Of a stretch of DNA of 64,000 nt, positions 23,255 to 36,109 are shown in pieces. Origin of the DNA: Cyathus striatus (taxonomy: Eukaryota; Basidiomycota; Agaricomycetes; Agaricales; Nidulariaceae); assembly GCA_025738555.1 (NCBI GenBank), contig JAOVFP010000011.1, positions 1,798,001-1,862,000 of the forward strand, given 5' to 3'. Within the stretch, counting starts at the first letter, position 1; each line of letters begins with the position of its first letter. The position numbers and the translations under genes are program-made. The notes under the pieces are model-generated. The model was not told the origin of the DNA, ran no database searches, and saw nothing but the letters and a program-made list of their open reading frames with translations.

Positions 23255-26077
23255 ATGAGCACACAGCACACACTCTCTCATCCTGTCAAATTAAATGCCA
23301 GCGATACCCTACCCCACTCCCCTACATCAACCGCCGTAGCAAATCATAGTGACCTCAATGGTACAACACTGCCTAGTTCGTCACAGCATTTGCTGTCCCA
23401 TCCTGCTATGTCAGTTGCTGGCAGTCCTCTGCCCCTTACTTCGACATCCGCCCCTGAGGATGACCACATAGAACCCAACATGTCATTGTCTGCATATCAA
23501 TCTGGTGATCCTCTATCCCATTCTCCATTCTTCTACATCAGCCACAACAGAAATTTACCATAACCTCAATGGCACCACCCTAGCTGGTTCATCACATTAT
23601 CCACAATCACATCCTGCTACATCAACTGCTGGCAGTCCCCTGCCCGATTATTCTATATCCATCCCCAAAGACAGCCACATAGAATCTAACATATCTTTGT
23701 TTTCAGCAGAATTGATTAATTGTGTCCCACAAAGTCAAACATGGCCTGATGACCACCATGTCACAAGCGAGACAAAACCAGGTGAGGCTTCAAATAATCA
23801 AAGGTTGATGTTTCAACCTCAGAAGAAACTTGCTTCTCCACCGGCCACAATACCGAGTATCAAAACCATAATATTTGGCTCATGTAAAACACTCTTACTA
23901 CTTACTCTCATGCCACTTACCTATGTCTAACAAATGTTCAAAGGGTTTAATTTGATGCTCATATTTACACCCATTTCCGTAAGTGTTTACTCTTGCTTCA
24001 ACGACAATGAACTAATGGTTGTTTGCAGTGGGTATTAAACTTTGTGCTTCCATATTCATTCAAAAACAGAGATGCTCTTATATTTGTTTGTCAGTCACTT
24101 TGATAGCAAAAAAAGTAGAACTACATGGCACTCATTATTTCATATAGTCTCTTTCCTTGCTATGATACCACTAGTAAGGGTATGTTAATTAAAAGTTTTT
24201 ATTAGCGCTAATATTAACTTAACTCTCGTGCACAGTTACATGAAATTGCTACCAGTGAATTGCGTAAGCGTGTTGGTCAATCATTGGTTGGCCTTCTGAA
24301 TACTACATTGGTGGGTAAAATAATTAAAATGGGAATACACGTAACACAAACTAATTCGCTGACAGGGCAATGCGTAAGTACTTCAAAGTCAAACATAGAG
24401 ATTCAGATGTCAGCTTACAGGTATTCAATTAATGAGCATCGAAATGATTGTTGCTGTACGTCTCGTCATTAGATTATATAATTTTCGACTAAGCACGAAG
24501 CTTAAAATAGATTATCGCTTTGATTCACTGTGAATTACAAGTTGTACAAGCTTCCCGTAAGTGAATCCACGGTATTTGCGTTGTGAGAATTTAGAACATC
24601 TTGTGCGCTAACTGGTCCTTGCGTATTTCACAGTTGTGGGATCGATTCTCAGTAACATACGTGAGCAACTTCCTTTCGCTTGCGTCTTATGAATGAGACT
24701 TAATAGACGTAGTGCTAGTAGTTGGAATGTCACTTTTCTCAAGCGGGCTAAAGCACTTTGAGCAAGGAATCAATATTAGTACGTGGCGTAATAAATATTC
24801 TCTTGTGAAAGCTGAGCACTGATTCCGGGGCCAAAGACACTGCACAATTAAATTCCACGTTGTTAATACTCAGCATCATTGCTATTTTGTTACCAGCTGC
24901 ATCCTACTATTCGTCTCCCGGTGTAACAGACAATCAAGAACGCGGGGATATTCTTTCGGTCAGCCACGGCGTGAATAACTTAAACATTTTAATAAAGTGA
25001 TGTGACTCTGATTATTACGCAGGTCGCACTTCTACTTTTGTTCAGTAAGCCAACTGATAAAAATTTTCGGTGATGGTATCGAAATATTTGTAGTTTATAG
25101 CTGCTTCCTCGTGTTTCAGCTTCATTCGCATAGGTTGCTCTTTATGGATAATGATTTCAATTTTTCTACGCGCCATCCCAAGAAGACTAAGAAACTGAAA
25201 TCAATGATGTATGGAGAAAATTCTCCTGACGAAGCAACTACGGAATATGACCAGGAAGTTGACGCACCATTGCTGACCACCCCTGTGACAGTAGGGCTCC
25301 TGGTAGTCTCGACTGTTGTATGTATAGAAAATTAAATTTCCGTATCTCGGTCGTTCTACTTACTTCTTCATCATAGCTCGTCGGAGTCACTGCAGAATGG
25401 CTTGTCAACTCCATTGACGGCCTTAGAAATTCTACAAAAATTACCGATGAATTTGTCGGAATTATTATTCTTCCCTTCGTTGCCAATGTCGTTGGTGGGT
25501 TCAACGACTGCGGTGCTGATAATGAGGTTTCTGACACAATCTTGCCATTTAGAGCTCATCAAATCCGTGTCAGAATCAGTCAAAGATGAGGTTACACCGT
25601 TAAGCTTAAGCGTAGCAGTCGGCTCTAGTGTTGTGAGTCTGGTTCATTAGAACAAGTAAACTGTTTTTAATCAGTCGTTTATCCTAGCAAATTGCACTCT
25701 TTGTCTTTCCGTATGCTTTCACATTGTTTTTTTTTTTTAATACTCACCTTATAATCCAGATCTGTCGTGACCATAGGATGGATACTTGGAAAACCACTTA
25801 CTTTATTGGTCGATCCTTTTGGATCCTTTACCCTGTTTCTATCGGGTACACCCTTTCTATACTTCATATATATTGTCTGGCTTGCCTTACCTTGTTTCAG
25901 TGCTCACACTGAAGTCCATCACCGGGGACGATAAAACAAACTGGTTAAAAGGAATGATCCTCATATGTATGTCCAGACTCTGTTGACTTTCCATCACATA
26001 TTCAATAACAAATGTGGCCTCGTTTAGGTTTATACTTGGTCATCGCGGTGACATTTTGGTATTATCCTGGTGATTAG
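23255..26077 (+). CDS. Vacuolar-type Ca2+/H+ exchanger (CAX family), 19 exons
   Basis: Cation/proton antiporter that would load Ca2+ into the vacuole. Exons: 23255-23883, 23944-23978, 24029-24089, 24148-24179, 24236-24310, 24366-24373, 24437-24455, 24511-24556, 24634-24660, 24713-24778, 24837-24970, 25023-25044, 25094-25317, 25377-25494, 25553-25632, 25688-25710, 25760-25845, 25901-25966 and 26028-26077. From exon 2 on, every phase agrees. Spliced motifs follow the family in order: IFGSWFNLMLIFTPI, ELRKRVGQSLVGLLNTTLGN, AIEMIVAIIAL, CELQVVQASLVGSILSN, LSIIAILLPAA, LLLLFIYSCFLVFQLHSH, GVTAEWLVNSIDGL, DEFVGIIILPFVANVVEL, SVAVGSSVQIALFVFP, GWILGKPLTLLVDPF and KTNWLKGMILICLYLVIAV. The first GNA-E motif is intact; the second reads ANVVEL instead of GNAAEH. 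The Ser/Thr-rich cytosolic N-terminus has a two-fold repeat and a one-base frame break near 23505-23541. A 37-nt GT-AG segment there would restore the frame. Confidence 0.8.
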
Positions 26078-26667
26078 ATCATTTGCATGCCAATTCACTA
26101 CTGTAATTAACCTGCCTTCAGGAGCTGACCCCTCAGGTTTTCTGGTTAAATGTGCATAAAATCTATTGATGGAATTTATGGAGTTTTGAGAGTGGAACTG
26201 TTGTATATACACCTGATGGGGAATATCAGCTCTTGTAGCTACAGTACAAGCTTGATTTATGGACATTATAAATTCCAGGTGGGGTGCCAATACATCACAC
26301 ACTGTAATTACAATGTCTGCCTGCAGGCAGCCAAATATGCACTGTATTCATGGCAATGCCCCTTTCTCTCATGCCTAGTAATCATAAAGATTTGAGAACT
26401 GAAGTGTCTGCAAATGTAAATAGGTATCACATCATATGGATGTTTTGTGCACATCAGGAAAACAGCATTTTACTTGTGCAACTTGTTTGGGCTTGTACAA
26501 GTCCTTACAAGCTGTACAAGTTCCGGAAATTGGACAGTGACAAGTTATTGTCGCTTAGCTACAAGTTCCCCTAATCCGACTGCACACTCATCACATAAAC
26601 ATGCTTACAGTCAAAATATCTTAGCTTACTCATAAGATAACTCGGCTTTGTAATTGTTATGGATATG
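26078..26667. other. Gene-free stretch
   Basis: No gene I can support. Around 26470-26570 the word ACAAGT/ACTTGT recurs six or more times in both orientations, like the subterminal zone of a small DNA transposon, but no defined ends were found. Confidence 0.3.
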
Positions 26668-27377
26668 GTCAAACTTGTCCTATCCCATACCCGCAGCAGT
26701 CCATAACTGCAAACAACCCATGGGTTTTTTTGTCCACCGAATTGGTGGGCAGGAGAAATGGGTCCATAACCCATATTCCTATGATACCCTATAGACCATA
26801 GGTTTGAGAGAGATCTGTAACCCATACTTACGTCCTAAAAAGGAAATATGACATAATTTATGCTTCCATGTCATGCTGTAGGTCAGGCTTGGGTCAGGTC
26901 CATCAGTGTCTGAAATGCTTACATTGCATTTCCATCACTATCCAATCAATATCTATCATTTATTTGATGTTTATATTCAATGTAGCCAGGCGTAATAGTA
27001 AGTGGTTTCTACCAAATATATGAAAGTAGCTACATTCTATTCTGTACTGACACTGTATGGTACCCCAGCACATTTCTATCATTGTGCTATCACTAGTATG
27101 ATTTAAACCCCTCTCAAAGTTCTGAGGTGGACCCTGTAAAGGCCAAAGTACCTCTTGAATGTCACTGCACCTTATACCAGAAAGGTTGAACAGAGCCTTG
27201 CAAGCTTTGGGTGTGAATCACACAGTTCTGTAAGTAGCAATTTTAATTATGTAATCAACCTTTGTATATAGCAGAAGTCATATTACATAAGCAGCTCTGT
27301 ATTGTAGCAGCCCATAACCCAGAGTAACCCATAGGTTTTTATGTCCACCAACCCCTATGGGTTAAGACAAGTTTGAC
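26668..27377. mobile_element. Small TIR element (MITE)
   Basis: GGTCAAACTTGTC on the left and GACAAGTTTGAC on the right are inverted. Each is followed inward by similar blocks: TATCCCATA with GTTTTTTTGTCCACC on the left, and the inverse of AACCCATAGG with TTTTATGTCCACC on the right. No ORF and no clear target duplication are seen. Probably a non-autonomous DNA transposon, superfamily unknown. Confidence 0.45.
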
Positions 27378-28050
27378 TGTATTCAACTATTCTTAGAAGG
27401 TAGCATATTTACTCACCCTTTCCACTTATTTTCTCTTCTATTTTTGTATGTATCTTGTCTCTTCATCTTGTTGCAGCTGTGCCGCTCAATATGATATCAT
27501 CTCATCATTAAAAACTCCTAAAAAGGAAGAAGCATTAAATAGGAAAGTCTGAGATCACCAAATGTGGTTAGCTCTAGACTCGCTTGGATGGGCTTTCAAG
27601 TTTCTACAACATAACTGGACCATTGAGAACATTCCAGCATTAGTAGTAGAATATTAGAGAATGTACTTTAGATATCTACATCATATAACATGTATTGAGA
27701 ATGTTCTGGCAATAGTAGTACAAAAAAGGTATATAAATGTCAGTAGATAGATACATTGAATCAATCCTTTTTTAACCTCTCAAGCAGTGTGACTGTAAGA
27801 ACCAGACTCGACTTAAGGCTAAGTGCTAAGTCTCGTACTGTTGCTAAAAAGGGTACATACATATATTTACTTATCTACTTGCTACTTAAAGTACTAGATT
27901 ATTGTATCAAGTATTGTTGATTGCTGAATATCAATTGATAGTCCAATCGGCGGTAGCACGTGACTTGTTTCAACACTTGCTCTTGGTCAACTTACTCTTC
28001 AAGAACTCAACTTAACATACACACTACTACATATTCATCCCACACTATTG
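27378..28050. other. Region upstream of the Plavaka-type gene
   Basis: No gene. Two similar segments (about 27620-27660 and 27690-27725, sharing ATTGAGAA(C/T)(A/G)TTC and GTAGTA) and a TATAAATG near 27734 suggest a transposon promoter or an old LTR fragment. I cannot fix boundaries. Confidence 0.3.
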
Positions 28051-28671
28051 ATGGAGAATTCCCCCCATCCTTCTTGACTCTCTTGCAAGAAATGTATCTT
28101 CAAGACAAAGAATCTTACTGGTCTCAAACATCATGAGCAGATTCATAAGGACCCAACACTACCTCCAGATGAGATTCCCTCATGCTATACATATGCATGT
28201 CACTGTGTGTTTACAGGTATGAATCTTGTTTGTTGTCTTATTCTGCTAAGTTGTCTTTTCTATAGCTCAGCCTGATCATGCAGCTCTGGCTCTGAATGTG
28301 AATGCTCAACCATTCAATTCATGGTATCCTTTCAAAGACTGTCACTCTTTTGAATTTTCAGATCACAAGTTTACTGAACAACAAGCTTCCAAGTCACAAA
28401 TTAATACAGCATTAGACTGGTGGGCTGCAGTGGTTTTACACCCAGATGATGTGGATGATTCTGAAGTACATATATCTTTACTATTCCATTGTACATTTTG
28501 ACATGTTACGACAGGAAGAAAATGATAATTTGCCCCCTTGGAAGAATGCCCAAGAACTATACAACACTATCAACTCCATTCAACATGGATCTTGCCCATG
28601 GAAAACTTATGATATTCAGTACAGTGGACCTTGACCCAATAACAACCCTTCAGCATGGGCCTACAGGAAAT

Positions 28672-30143
28672 CCAGTTGAGTGTCACTTGAATGTCACTTG
28701 ATTTTCACTTGCTTAATTATCTCGCTTAATTTCAGCAGCCTAATTACATGATTTATGTACTTTTTTGCTACTCCAGTTGTTAAATAGCTATCTTAATATT
28801 ATGTACTTAATGAACAATACATTAAACTGAAATAACTAAGTAAAATGTGCAAGAAATGAGCTAGTAATGGTATAATATTTTTATCACTGTTGCATATGTC
28901 ACTCAAATGTCACTTGAATTTCACTTGAATTTTGAATTGTCACTCAATTGCAACTTGAATGCTACTTGAATGCTACTTGAATGCTACTTGAATTTTCACT
29001 TGAATTTCTGGACTGTCACTTGAATTTGCTTAACTCACTCAATTTTAAATTTAATTGTGCTCCTTGTGTACTTCGCAGCCCTCCTGCTCAAACTTTCCCA
29101 TGCCTCTGCTTATCACCTATGTCCATTAATGTTCTGCTCATTGTTTCCCATGCCTCTGCTTAACTATTATATTGCTTAATTGATGTCAACCTCTCTGCTC
29201 ATTGTTTCCCACACCCCTGCATATCATTTGTGATGGATGTCAACCTTCCTGCTCGTTGTTTCCCACGCCTCCGCTTATCCATGCGGTGCATGACAACCTT
29301 CCTGCTCATTGTTTCCCATGCCTCCACTTATTATATTCAGTTCCCGCTCACTGCTGCCTGCCCTCCTCAAAAATTCCCATGGTATTTCCTTCATTAAATA
29401 CTTGTCCTCAACATTTCCCACGCATCTTAGTGTTGCCTGCTATCACTTATAATTTCCCCATGCTTCATCATTTCATCAATTCATCGTTCCCTGCCCCCCG
29501 CTTTCATTTTCCCACACACATATTATTTATTTATTGAACTTTCCCTTAAGTTTATAGTCATTTAACAGTACCTATGCTTCATATATTATAGTTATAAGAT
29601 TCATTGTACAAAAGTCTTAATTATTCTGCAGTTTAAATTTGAATTATTTCGCATTTTCATAAAATTACCCATACATATAGTACCTTAGGTACAGCCTACT
29701 ATATAGAGAAGAATATATAAAAGATGTTATAAAAAATTCAGGAGAAAATAGTAAATATTGAGTGAAAAAATGCGAAATTACTTGCTCACTGTTGAGCATG
29801 ATGATGAGGAAGGGCACCCATCAACACATCACCCATCAATATGTGCAGCAGCCTTGAGGAAGTGAGTTTGATGGCATTGATGGATGTCAATGACAGCAAT
29901 TGCAAACATGGACAAAGGTGAGAAGGTGCATGGGAAATTTTAGACAAGGCAAGAACATTGAAGGAAATGGCAGGTGGGGGGGCAGGACAGAGGGGAGATA
30001 TGAGAGCAGTGTAGAGCACAAGAATGTATTAATAATGCACCACTATGAACTCAATTTTTTTTCATCACTCAAATCTCAAATTGTCACTTGATCGCAACTC
30101 AAATGCTACTTGATTTCACTTGAAAGAAATCTGCCTCAACTGG
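28672..30143. mobile_element. Insertion with CCAGTTGAG inverted ends and TCACTTGAAT arrays
   Basis: Splits the Plavaka-type gene. The ends CCAGTTGAG (28672) and CTCAACTGG (to 30143) are inverted. Inside both ends the word TCACTTGAAT or close variants recurs many times (28685-28720, 28895-29035, 30070-30125). Between them lie degenerate repeats of a GTTTCCCATGCCTCTGC-like unit (29090-29330). No transposase. No flanking duplication is evident, so the superfamily is open; a hAT-type non-autonomous element is one option. Confidence 0.5.
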
Positions 30144-31863
30144 AATTCTTGTAAGCCCCTCCAGCATGGATGACAAATACATACCAACTTTGTACATGCA
30201 ATGCCAGAGACCTCCTTCATGAGCAACTTAGCAATAGTACTTTAGTCAGGGGGCTATGTTCATTACTGTCGTGGCTGGAAGCAACAAAATGACTGTGTCA
30301 GTTGCTACTGGACAGCAGGAATACCACCCAGTGTACATGTCTCCTAGCAATTTCACAAATATAGCATGCTGTTCTCAAGGAGATGCTGTGCTTCCTGTCA
30401 CATTTCTTCCCATTCGAAAAGGTAAGTACTTCAGTTTTATATTTTCTTATTATAGCTAATATTGATACATACTAGCAAGCAAACAACACTGAAAATCAAA
30501 GGAGTACACCACATTTGTCCACCAGCTCTTCCATGCATGCTTTGCAATGGTCTTTGCTCTGTTGAAGCCTGGAATGACTACCCCAGAAATTGTGCATTGT
30601 CCTGATGGCCATTTGTGAAGAGCTTTCTATGGTCTTGGACCATATATAGCTGATAATCCAGAACAAGTCTGGCTTAGCAGAATTATACAAAACTGGTGTC
30701 CTAAGTATGTTCTATTTTTCTTTCTAAACAATCACTTACATTATATTTAATAGGTGTGATGCAGAGTCAACCTTCCTGGATGATTCAAAAGCTTCTGAAC
30801 ATTCTCATGAGATGACAAACTTTCTTATGAGTTCTGAGAACACCCAAACATTGTGGCAGCAACATGAACCTATTTCCCTTGAGCCAACATTCATGAACTT
30901 ATAACACCTGACCTTCTGCACCAAGTTATCAAGGGTACTTTTAGGGATTATATCATCGAGTGAGTTAATTTATACATCAAGGCTGTTTATGGATCATGGG
31001 CTCTTGAGGTTCTAAAAGACATTGACTGCAGGTAATATTTCTCACTTCAATGATTGTTGTGTGCTACTTACTCTACTACATTATTACTCCAGAATATCTG
31101 CTGTGCCATCATACCCTGACCTACAATGCTTCCCAGATGGACAGGACTTCAAGCAGTGGACAGGTGATGACTCAAAGGCTTTGATGAAGGTAATTTGTGT
31201 TGTATTGTATTTCAGTATTAGATTTCTTATTTACTGCACAATTAGGTATATCTTATGGCTATTACAGGCTATGTACCACAATGCATGGTGCAATGTGTTG
31301 CTGCCTTTTTGGACTTCTGTTACATTGCTCAGTGCAACTTGTTTGAAGCTGGTGACCTCAAAGAGCTGGAAGACACACTTTCATTATTTCACAAACTTTG
31401 GGTCATCTTCATTTACCCTGGTGTGCATGACTCCCTTTCCCTGCCATGTCAACATTCTCTGGCCCATTATGTGAAGTCTATTCAACTTTTTGGATCACCC
31501 AATGGTCTCTGCTCATCTATTACAGAATACAAACACATCAAGGCAGTAAAGGAGCCATGGCAACATTCCAACAGGTATAACACACTCATACAAATGCTAA
31601 GGACAATATCCTGGCTTGAATAGCTGTCAAAGCTCCATAGTGAGTTTTATTGGCATGGTATGCTTGAAGGCTCAGTGTATACATACACTGCCATGATTCT
31701 CATGGGCAGATTTCCAGAACCAAAGGAGGATGCAGATGACAGTGATGAAGATAATGCAGAGTTTGGTCCTTCATCATCTTCTACCACAGCAGCTTCTGTT
31801 AAGCTTGCTTCAAAGCCTGGTATGTTGTAGCCATTATTGTATCTTGTTGTATCTTGTACTAAC

Positions 31864-32898
31864 TAAAGTACCTAGTTTAGCACAATGTAGTGTAAATGTA
31901 AATATTAATAATAAAACTCACACCACATACACTCACTAAGAAAGTGCTCAGTGGGTAAGACTCAGATACAAGGTGCTTCTGGGTGAAGTAAAGTATAGAA
32001 ATGGTGTCGAAAACCAATGTTCGAGAGGGAGTGCACACTTAGCAAACACTTTGATGTGCATTTTGATGTGTGTTCCTTAATCTCGGACTTAACATGGCTT
32101 ATGACTTCACACTTCGCATTGCACTTAGAATCTCAAAGCTCACACAAATACTAAAGCACAATGCTAGATGGTATTTCTCGGGGCACAGGAGACTGCCCTA
32201 ATCCTACTTAACTCTACCTATTAAATATCCTACAACACTACAGCTAGAGGAACTATATAGTTAATACAAAAGCAGTAATTGCGCATTAGCTAAGCTGTAA
32301 AGTAGACGTGGTAGACTAGCTACGAGAGTCTGGGATGGACCAGAGTAAATCATGGTTTGACATGCATATGAGTGCCAAGAACACATCCATATGGGAAGAT
32401 AACAAAGTACAATAGAACCTGTCCACAGGTGAGGCGCTCCATATGAAAGTATGATGCCGCGTGCTTTGACACATGGAAATGGGAAACACTGAATCAGCCT
32501 GCCAGGAATGCTGGGTCTCAGACCTAGCTGGGTGCCTATGACATGCTGATGCACAGCACTGGTACAGCATGGTTAGATAGCAGCGCTTGCTGGGAGTCTC
32601 ATCCTCATGCCTTTTCCTATGACGCAATAACATGGCTTTGATAATCTATTATTAGAATAGACACATGCTTAGCTCGATCTCCAGCCTTACTGGTAACTAT
32701 TTCCCACCAATGTCAAGAATAAGCTCTGACCTTGATGTCTCTATTCTTAGACACTTGCCTACTTAGGCTAGAAATGTCCCTTATTTAGTGCAAATCATTC
32801 CCATGCTAGCTAATGGTCCAGGACCTCTACCTTAGCTACTAAATACAACCCATATATATTATACTGTTTGTAAGTAGCATTTAGAATGTAGAAATAAA
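31864..32898 (-). repeat. LTR copy I (3' LTR of the minus-strand element, truncated)
   Basis: Matches copies II (inverted) and III over about 1035 bp, starting at TAAAGTACC directly after the TAAC duplication. The inner 35 or so bp present in the other copies (through CTAGG(C/T)GTATTA) is missing, and the sequence switches at 32899 to a plus-strand ORF region. CpG sites of copy II are mostly TG or CA here. Confidence 0.7.
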
Positions 32899-33829
32899 GT
32901 TCGTCTAATTCTAAAGCTACTGGTACGAAGACCATCAAGCATACCCCTGAGGAAATGCCACAGCTTGTCTCAAACGAACCAATCAATGTGGAGCTTCTCG
33001 AGAGTAATCTCCTTGAGCTGATCCAGCATGTTGGTGCCCACACATGTACCAATTGCATATCCCAGGGCTGAGAATGCATTTTCTGTGGTTTTGGCTTTAA
33101 GTGTGGTGCTTGCACTTCTGTATCAACCTCTCACTGCACCTTTTCTGTTCCTCCTCCCAACACTGAGTTCACTCTGTCTATTGCTCATTGTGTTGGTAAC
33201 TCCTCTATCCTCAGTACATATTTCTCTTTTTCCTTCTTTTATCATTCCCTAACTTCTTTTCTGGTTGCAGGTCTGAATCATGCATGTCGTGCCCTCAACA
33301 TTAGTTGTACATGTGCTTATCGTGCTTCGTTGGCTGCTGAGTTAGAGGAAGTGGAGTATGCTCAGAACTGTATTGCTGTGGTTTGTCAGTTGGAAGATAT
33401 TGCCTTCCTTCATTCTTTCAACCACTTGCATGCCATTCATGGCATTTCCCCTGACTTCACTCCCAATAACCTTGACAACCTTAGGGAACTGGCCACTGCT
33501 CTTGATCCTTGGCTCCCAAACCATAGAGATTTCCTTTCTCTCAAGACCACCTTGGAATGTGCATTCACACTTCATACTTTCAACTTGCATGCCACTTCTA
33601 CTGAGGAAATTGCCAAATTTCCCAATGCTAAAGAAACTGTTGCAATCCAGGACTTTTCTCATTCCCTTCATGCTCGCAACCTTAGTGATTGGGTGGGCTC
33701 TTCACTAACCATCAGTTGTACCCCCTTTCTCTTGAAGATCATTCTGGCAACGTTCCTGGTCCTTCTGGATCTTCTTCTGTTAGGGCTATGTGTGAAGGAA
33801 ACACTGAACATAAGGTTGATTTGAAAAAG
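32899..33829 (+). pseudogene. Cys-rich plus-strand ORF region of unknown family inside the LTR element
   Basis: A spliced-looking plus-strand gene remnant. HTPEEMPQLVSNEPINVELL (about 32936) leads to a Cys-rich knuckle: CTNC (about 33043), an in-frame TGA at 33069 that looks like a former CGA, then ECIFCGFGFKCGAC. A GT at 33197 and an AG near 33270 mark an intron. The next exon holds NHACRALNISCTCAYRASLA and a helical, Leu-rich region to about 33824. Cys-rich proteins of this kind turn up beside mushroom transposons, but I cannot name the family. It runs opposite to the gag-pol and begins where LTR copy I breaks off, so it may be part of another inserted element. Confidence 0.4.
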
Positions 33830-34525
33830 GCAGATTAGGTAGTTGCTCTTATGAACATTTTTAAATACTTGCATCAATGTACATGCCCTTTTTTATGGGT
33901 TTTTCATAAAATAAATTGCTCTTTCTTGGCCTTACATGTGTGAACGTGTGTTTTACAACCATGAGTACTTCTCAAGAATTTCAGCAACTGCTATCTCATT
34001 AACTAGTCATTGTTCAACAAGAGTCTGAGTGCTTGAAGTCATATTGATGCACACCTTTTGATGTGTGATGTGTCTTATCCCGCCAAGTGATGCTGAAATT
34101 AAAAGATCTAATGTTGGAGTTATAGTGGACTTTCCATATACATCTGCTTAGATTATGCATGTGTTGTGATTGACTTCATCACTATTTTTCTAAACTAGTT
34201 GCACCTAGCATACTGTTCATGCAATTTCAAAATTTCAGCTCCATGAGCCTACTCTCTCCCCCCCTCCAACAATAAAAGCCATCCTTGGCATACTTGCTGG
34301 GCAATGTGCTATCTATCAGAAGTTATGAACAGTGTGATCCACATTTTATTCTGGACACTGATCCCAAACTTAGTAGTTAGCTTATGTCTTCTTTCACCTG
34401 TAGCTTGCTGTTGGATGGTATAAAAACCCTGTATTCTCCTTGCTAGTCTTCAGCATTCCTGCTACCATTCTCTCCTATTTTCCTGCTTACTTCCCACTTT
34501 TCCATTCTACTTTTTTGTCATTATA

Positions 34526-35774
34526 ATGGCCAACAATTTCCCATCTGAAGCCACATTTCTTGACGCCGCTCATGGTTTATGCATGAAGATGGGGCACTGG
34601 AAAGCCCAGCATGACACAATGTCTAGCACCCAACTTCGGACTGAGTTGCACAAGGAGGCTGCTATACTCATAAGTGTTTGCTTAACTATTGTACTGGTTG
34701 CTAGCTAATCACCCCTCTTTTCTAGAAAATGTTGTTAGAGTACACCAAGGTTTTCCCTGCCATGCTCGAACACTCCATCATTGAGGAGGTCATGAGAAAA
34801 AGCCACTCACTCTATATTTTCCTTGAGAACAGGTACAAGTTGGCAAAGCCAGTGGGCCTCTTTGCTCTCCTTGAGCAGGCTTGGGCTGTAATTGAGCCAA
34901 GGGTCTGTGCTGCTGAGGCTATTGCCGCCATTCTCATTCCCGACATCATTCCTGCTCCAACTGTGCCACCTGCAACACCTGTTACCTCTCATCATCCTGT
35001 AAGTTATCCTAGCTAACACTTTTGTATTTTATTAACCAAGATCTCCTTAGATTTCCACCAAGGGTTCTGACATTGTTGCTGATGCAGATGATGATAAGGG
35101 TGTGCACGTGACCAGTATGACTTCTCCAACTTCCTCTGTCATTGATGCTGAGATATCATAGCTTGACTTTCTACATGACAGAAGCATACTAACCCTCATG
35201 TTCATAACTTAACTAAGCACTTCAATGCAATGGAGGTTGACGACGAGGCCAAAGCATCTGTGAGTTATTTTTAAAGTTTCTTATCTAATGAAATTTTAAT
35301 TTAATAACTCCAGTCTTCTACTCACCCAGAAACAGTGAACTTATCTTTTGGCATGATCCCCAATCTTGATTGCAATAGTCCTGCTTATTGTCAAGCTGAG
35401 CGCCTTCATAAAGGGAAGCATCCCAAAACTGACAAGGATGAGGGTTCTCACAAGCACCCTCACTTGGTGCTTCCTCTTCCTCATACATATCCATCTTTTA
35501 CTTAGCTTATCCATCTCTAACCACTTTATTGTTCTTAGGTACCCCCTCCAAGTGTCTTACTTTTGCTCGGTCCATGATGGACCACCTGCTGAGCCTGAAT
35601 AAGATTGATCAGGTACCCATGCTGTCCCATTTGATGGGAATGCACCAGGCCAAGACTCTGATGTGCACGGCTCAAAGCATTCAGCAGCTTTACAAGACCT
35701 TCATTGACACCAACATGGACATTGAGAGATACCTTTGGTACTCTGATGCTTGTGGTTCCTCTGGTAAGCTTTGA
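34526..35774 (+). pseudogene. Multi-exon plus-strand ORF of unknown function inside the LTR element
   Basis: Begins MANNFPSEATFLDAAHGLCM at 34526. Probable exons continue at about 34728 (MLLEYTKVFPAMLEHSIIEE ... LAKPVGLFALLEQAWAVIEP), 35050, 35200, 35313 and 35541 (KCLTFARSMMDHLLSL ... YKTFIDTNMDIERYLWYSD), with GT/AG borders between them. In-frame stops such as TAG at about 35160 suggest decay. No domain recognised. It may form one gene or transposon with the Cys-rich region upstream. Confidence 0.35.
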
Positions 35775-35936
35775 CTCCCATTATCTATTTATAAATCACT
35801 AGTAACTTCTATTGATTTATTTATAGATTAAGTTGTACCTGTGACTAGCTAAGGGACTTAGACGTGAATAGGGACTGTTATGGGCGAGGACACTGTATGG
35901 TAACGGTAGAATAGGCTTGTAGCATGATCCCCACAC

Positions 35937-35952
35937 ATGTAGTATCCCCCCC
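35937..35952 (-). other. Possible polypurine tract of the gypsy element
   Basis: On the minus strand, downstream of the integrase remnant, AGTTTGAGGGGGGGA is a purine run like those priming plus-strand DNA synthesis just before a 3' LTR. The sequence after it does not match the start of the LTR copies here, so the 3' side has been rearranged or this is coincidence. Confidence 0.3.
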
Positions 35953-36109
35953 TCAAACTTTATTTATTTATTTTTATATATGATATTTTGATTATGCTGC
36001 ACTCTTTCCCTTGTTAATCTGAGTCTTCCGAGTTTGGTATAACCTCATCAAATATATCTAGTCCCATTTCACTTGAAGACTCACTTTCACATGCTTTCAG
36101 ACAGATTTT

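Noticed and set aside
26030..26302. Minus-strand 90-codon ORF
   Set aside because: It overlaps the 3' end of the exchanger gene and has no recognisable motif; probably a shadow ORF.
32261..32633. Minus-strand ORFs recurring at 44616-44988
   Set aside because: They repeat only because both lie in LTR copies; copy II does not keep the frame.
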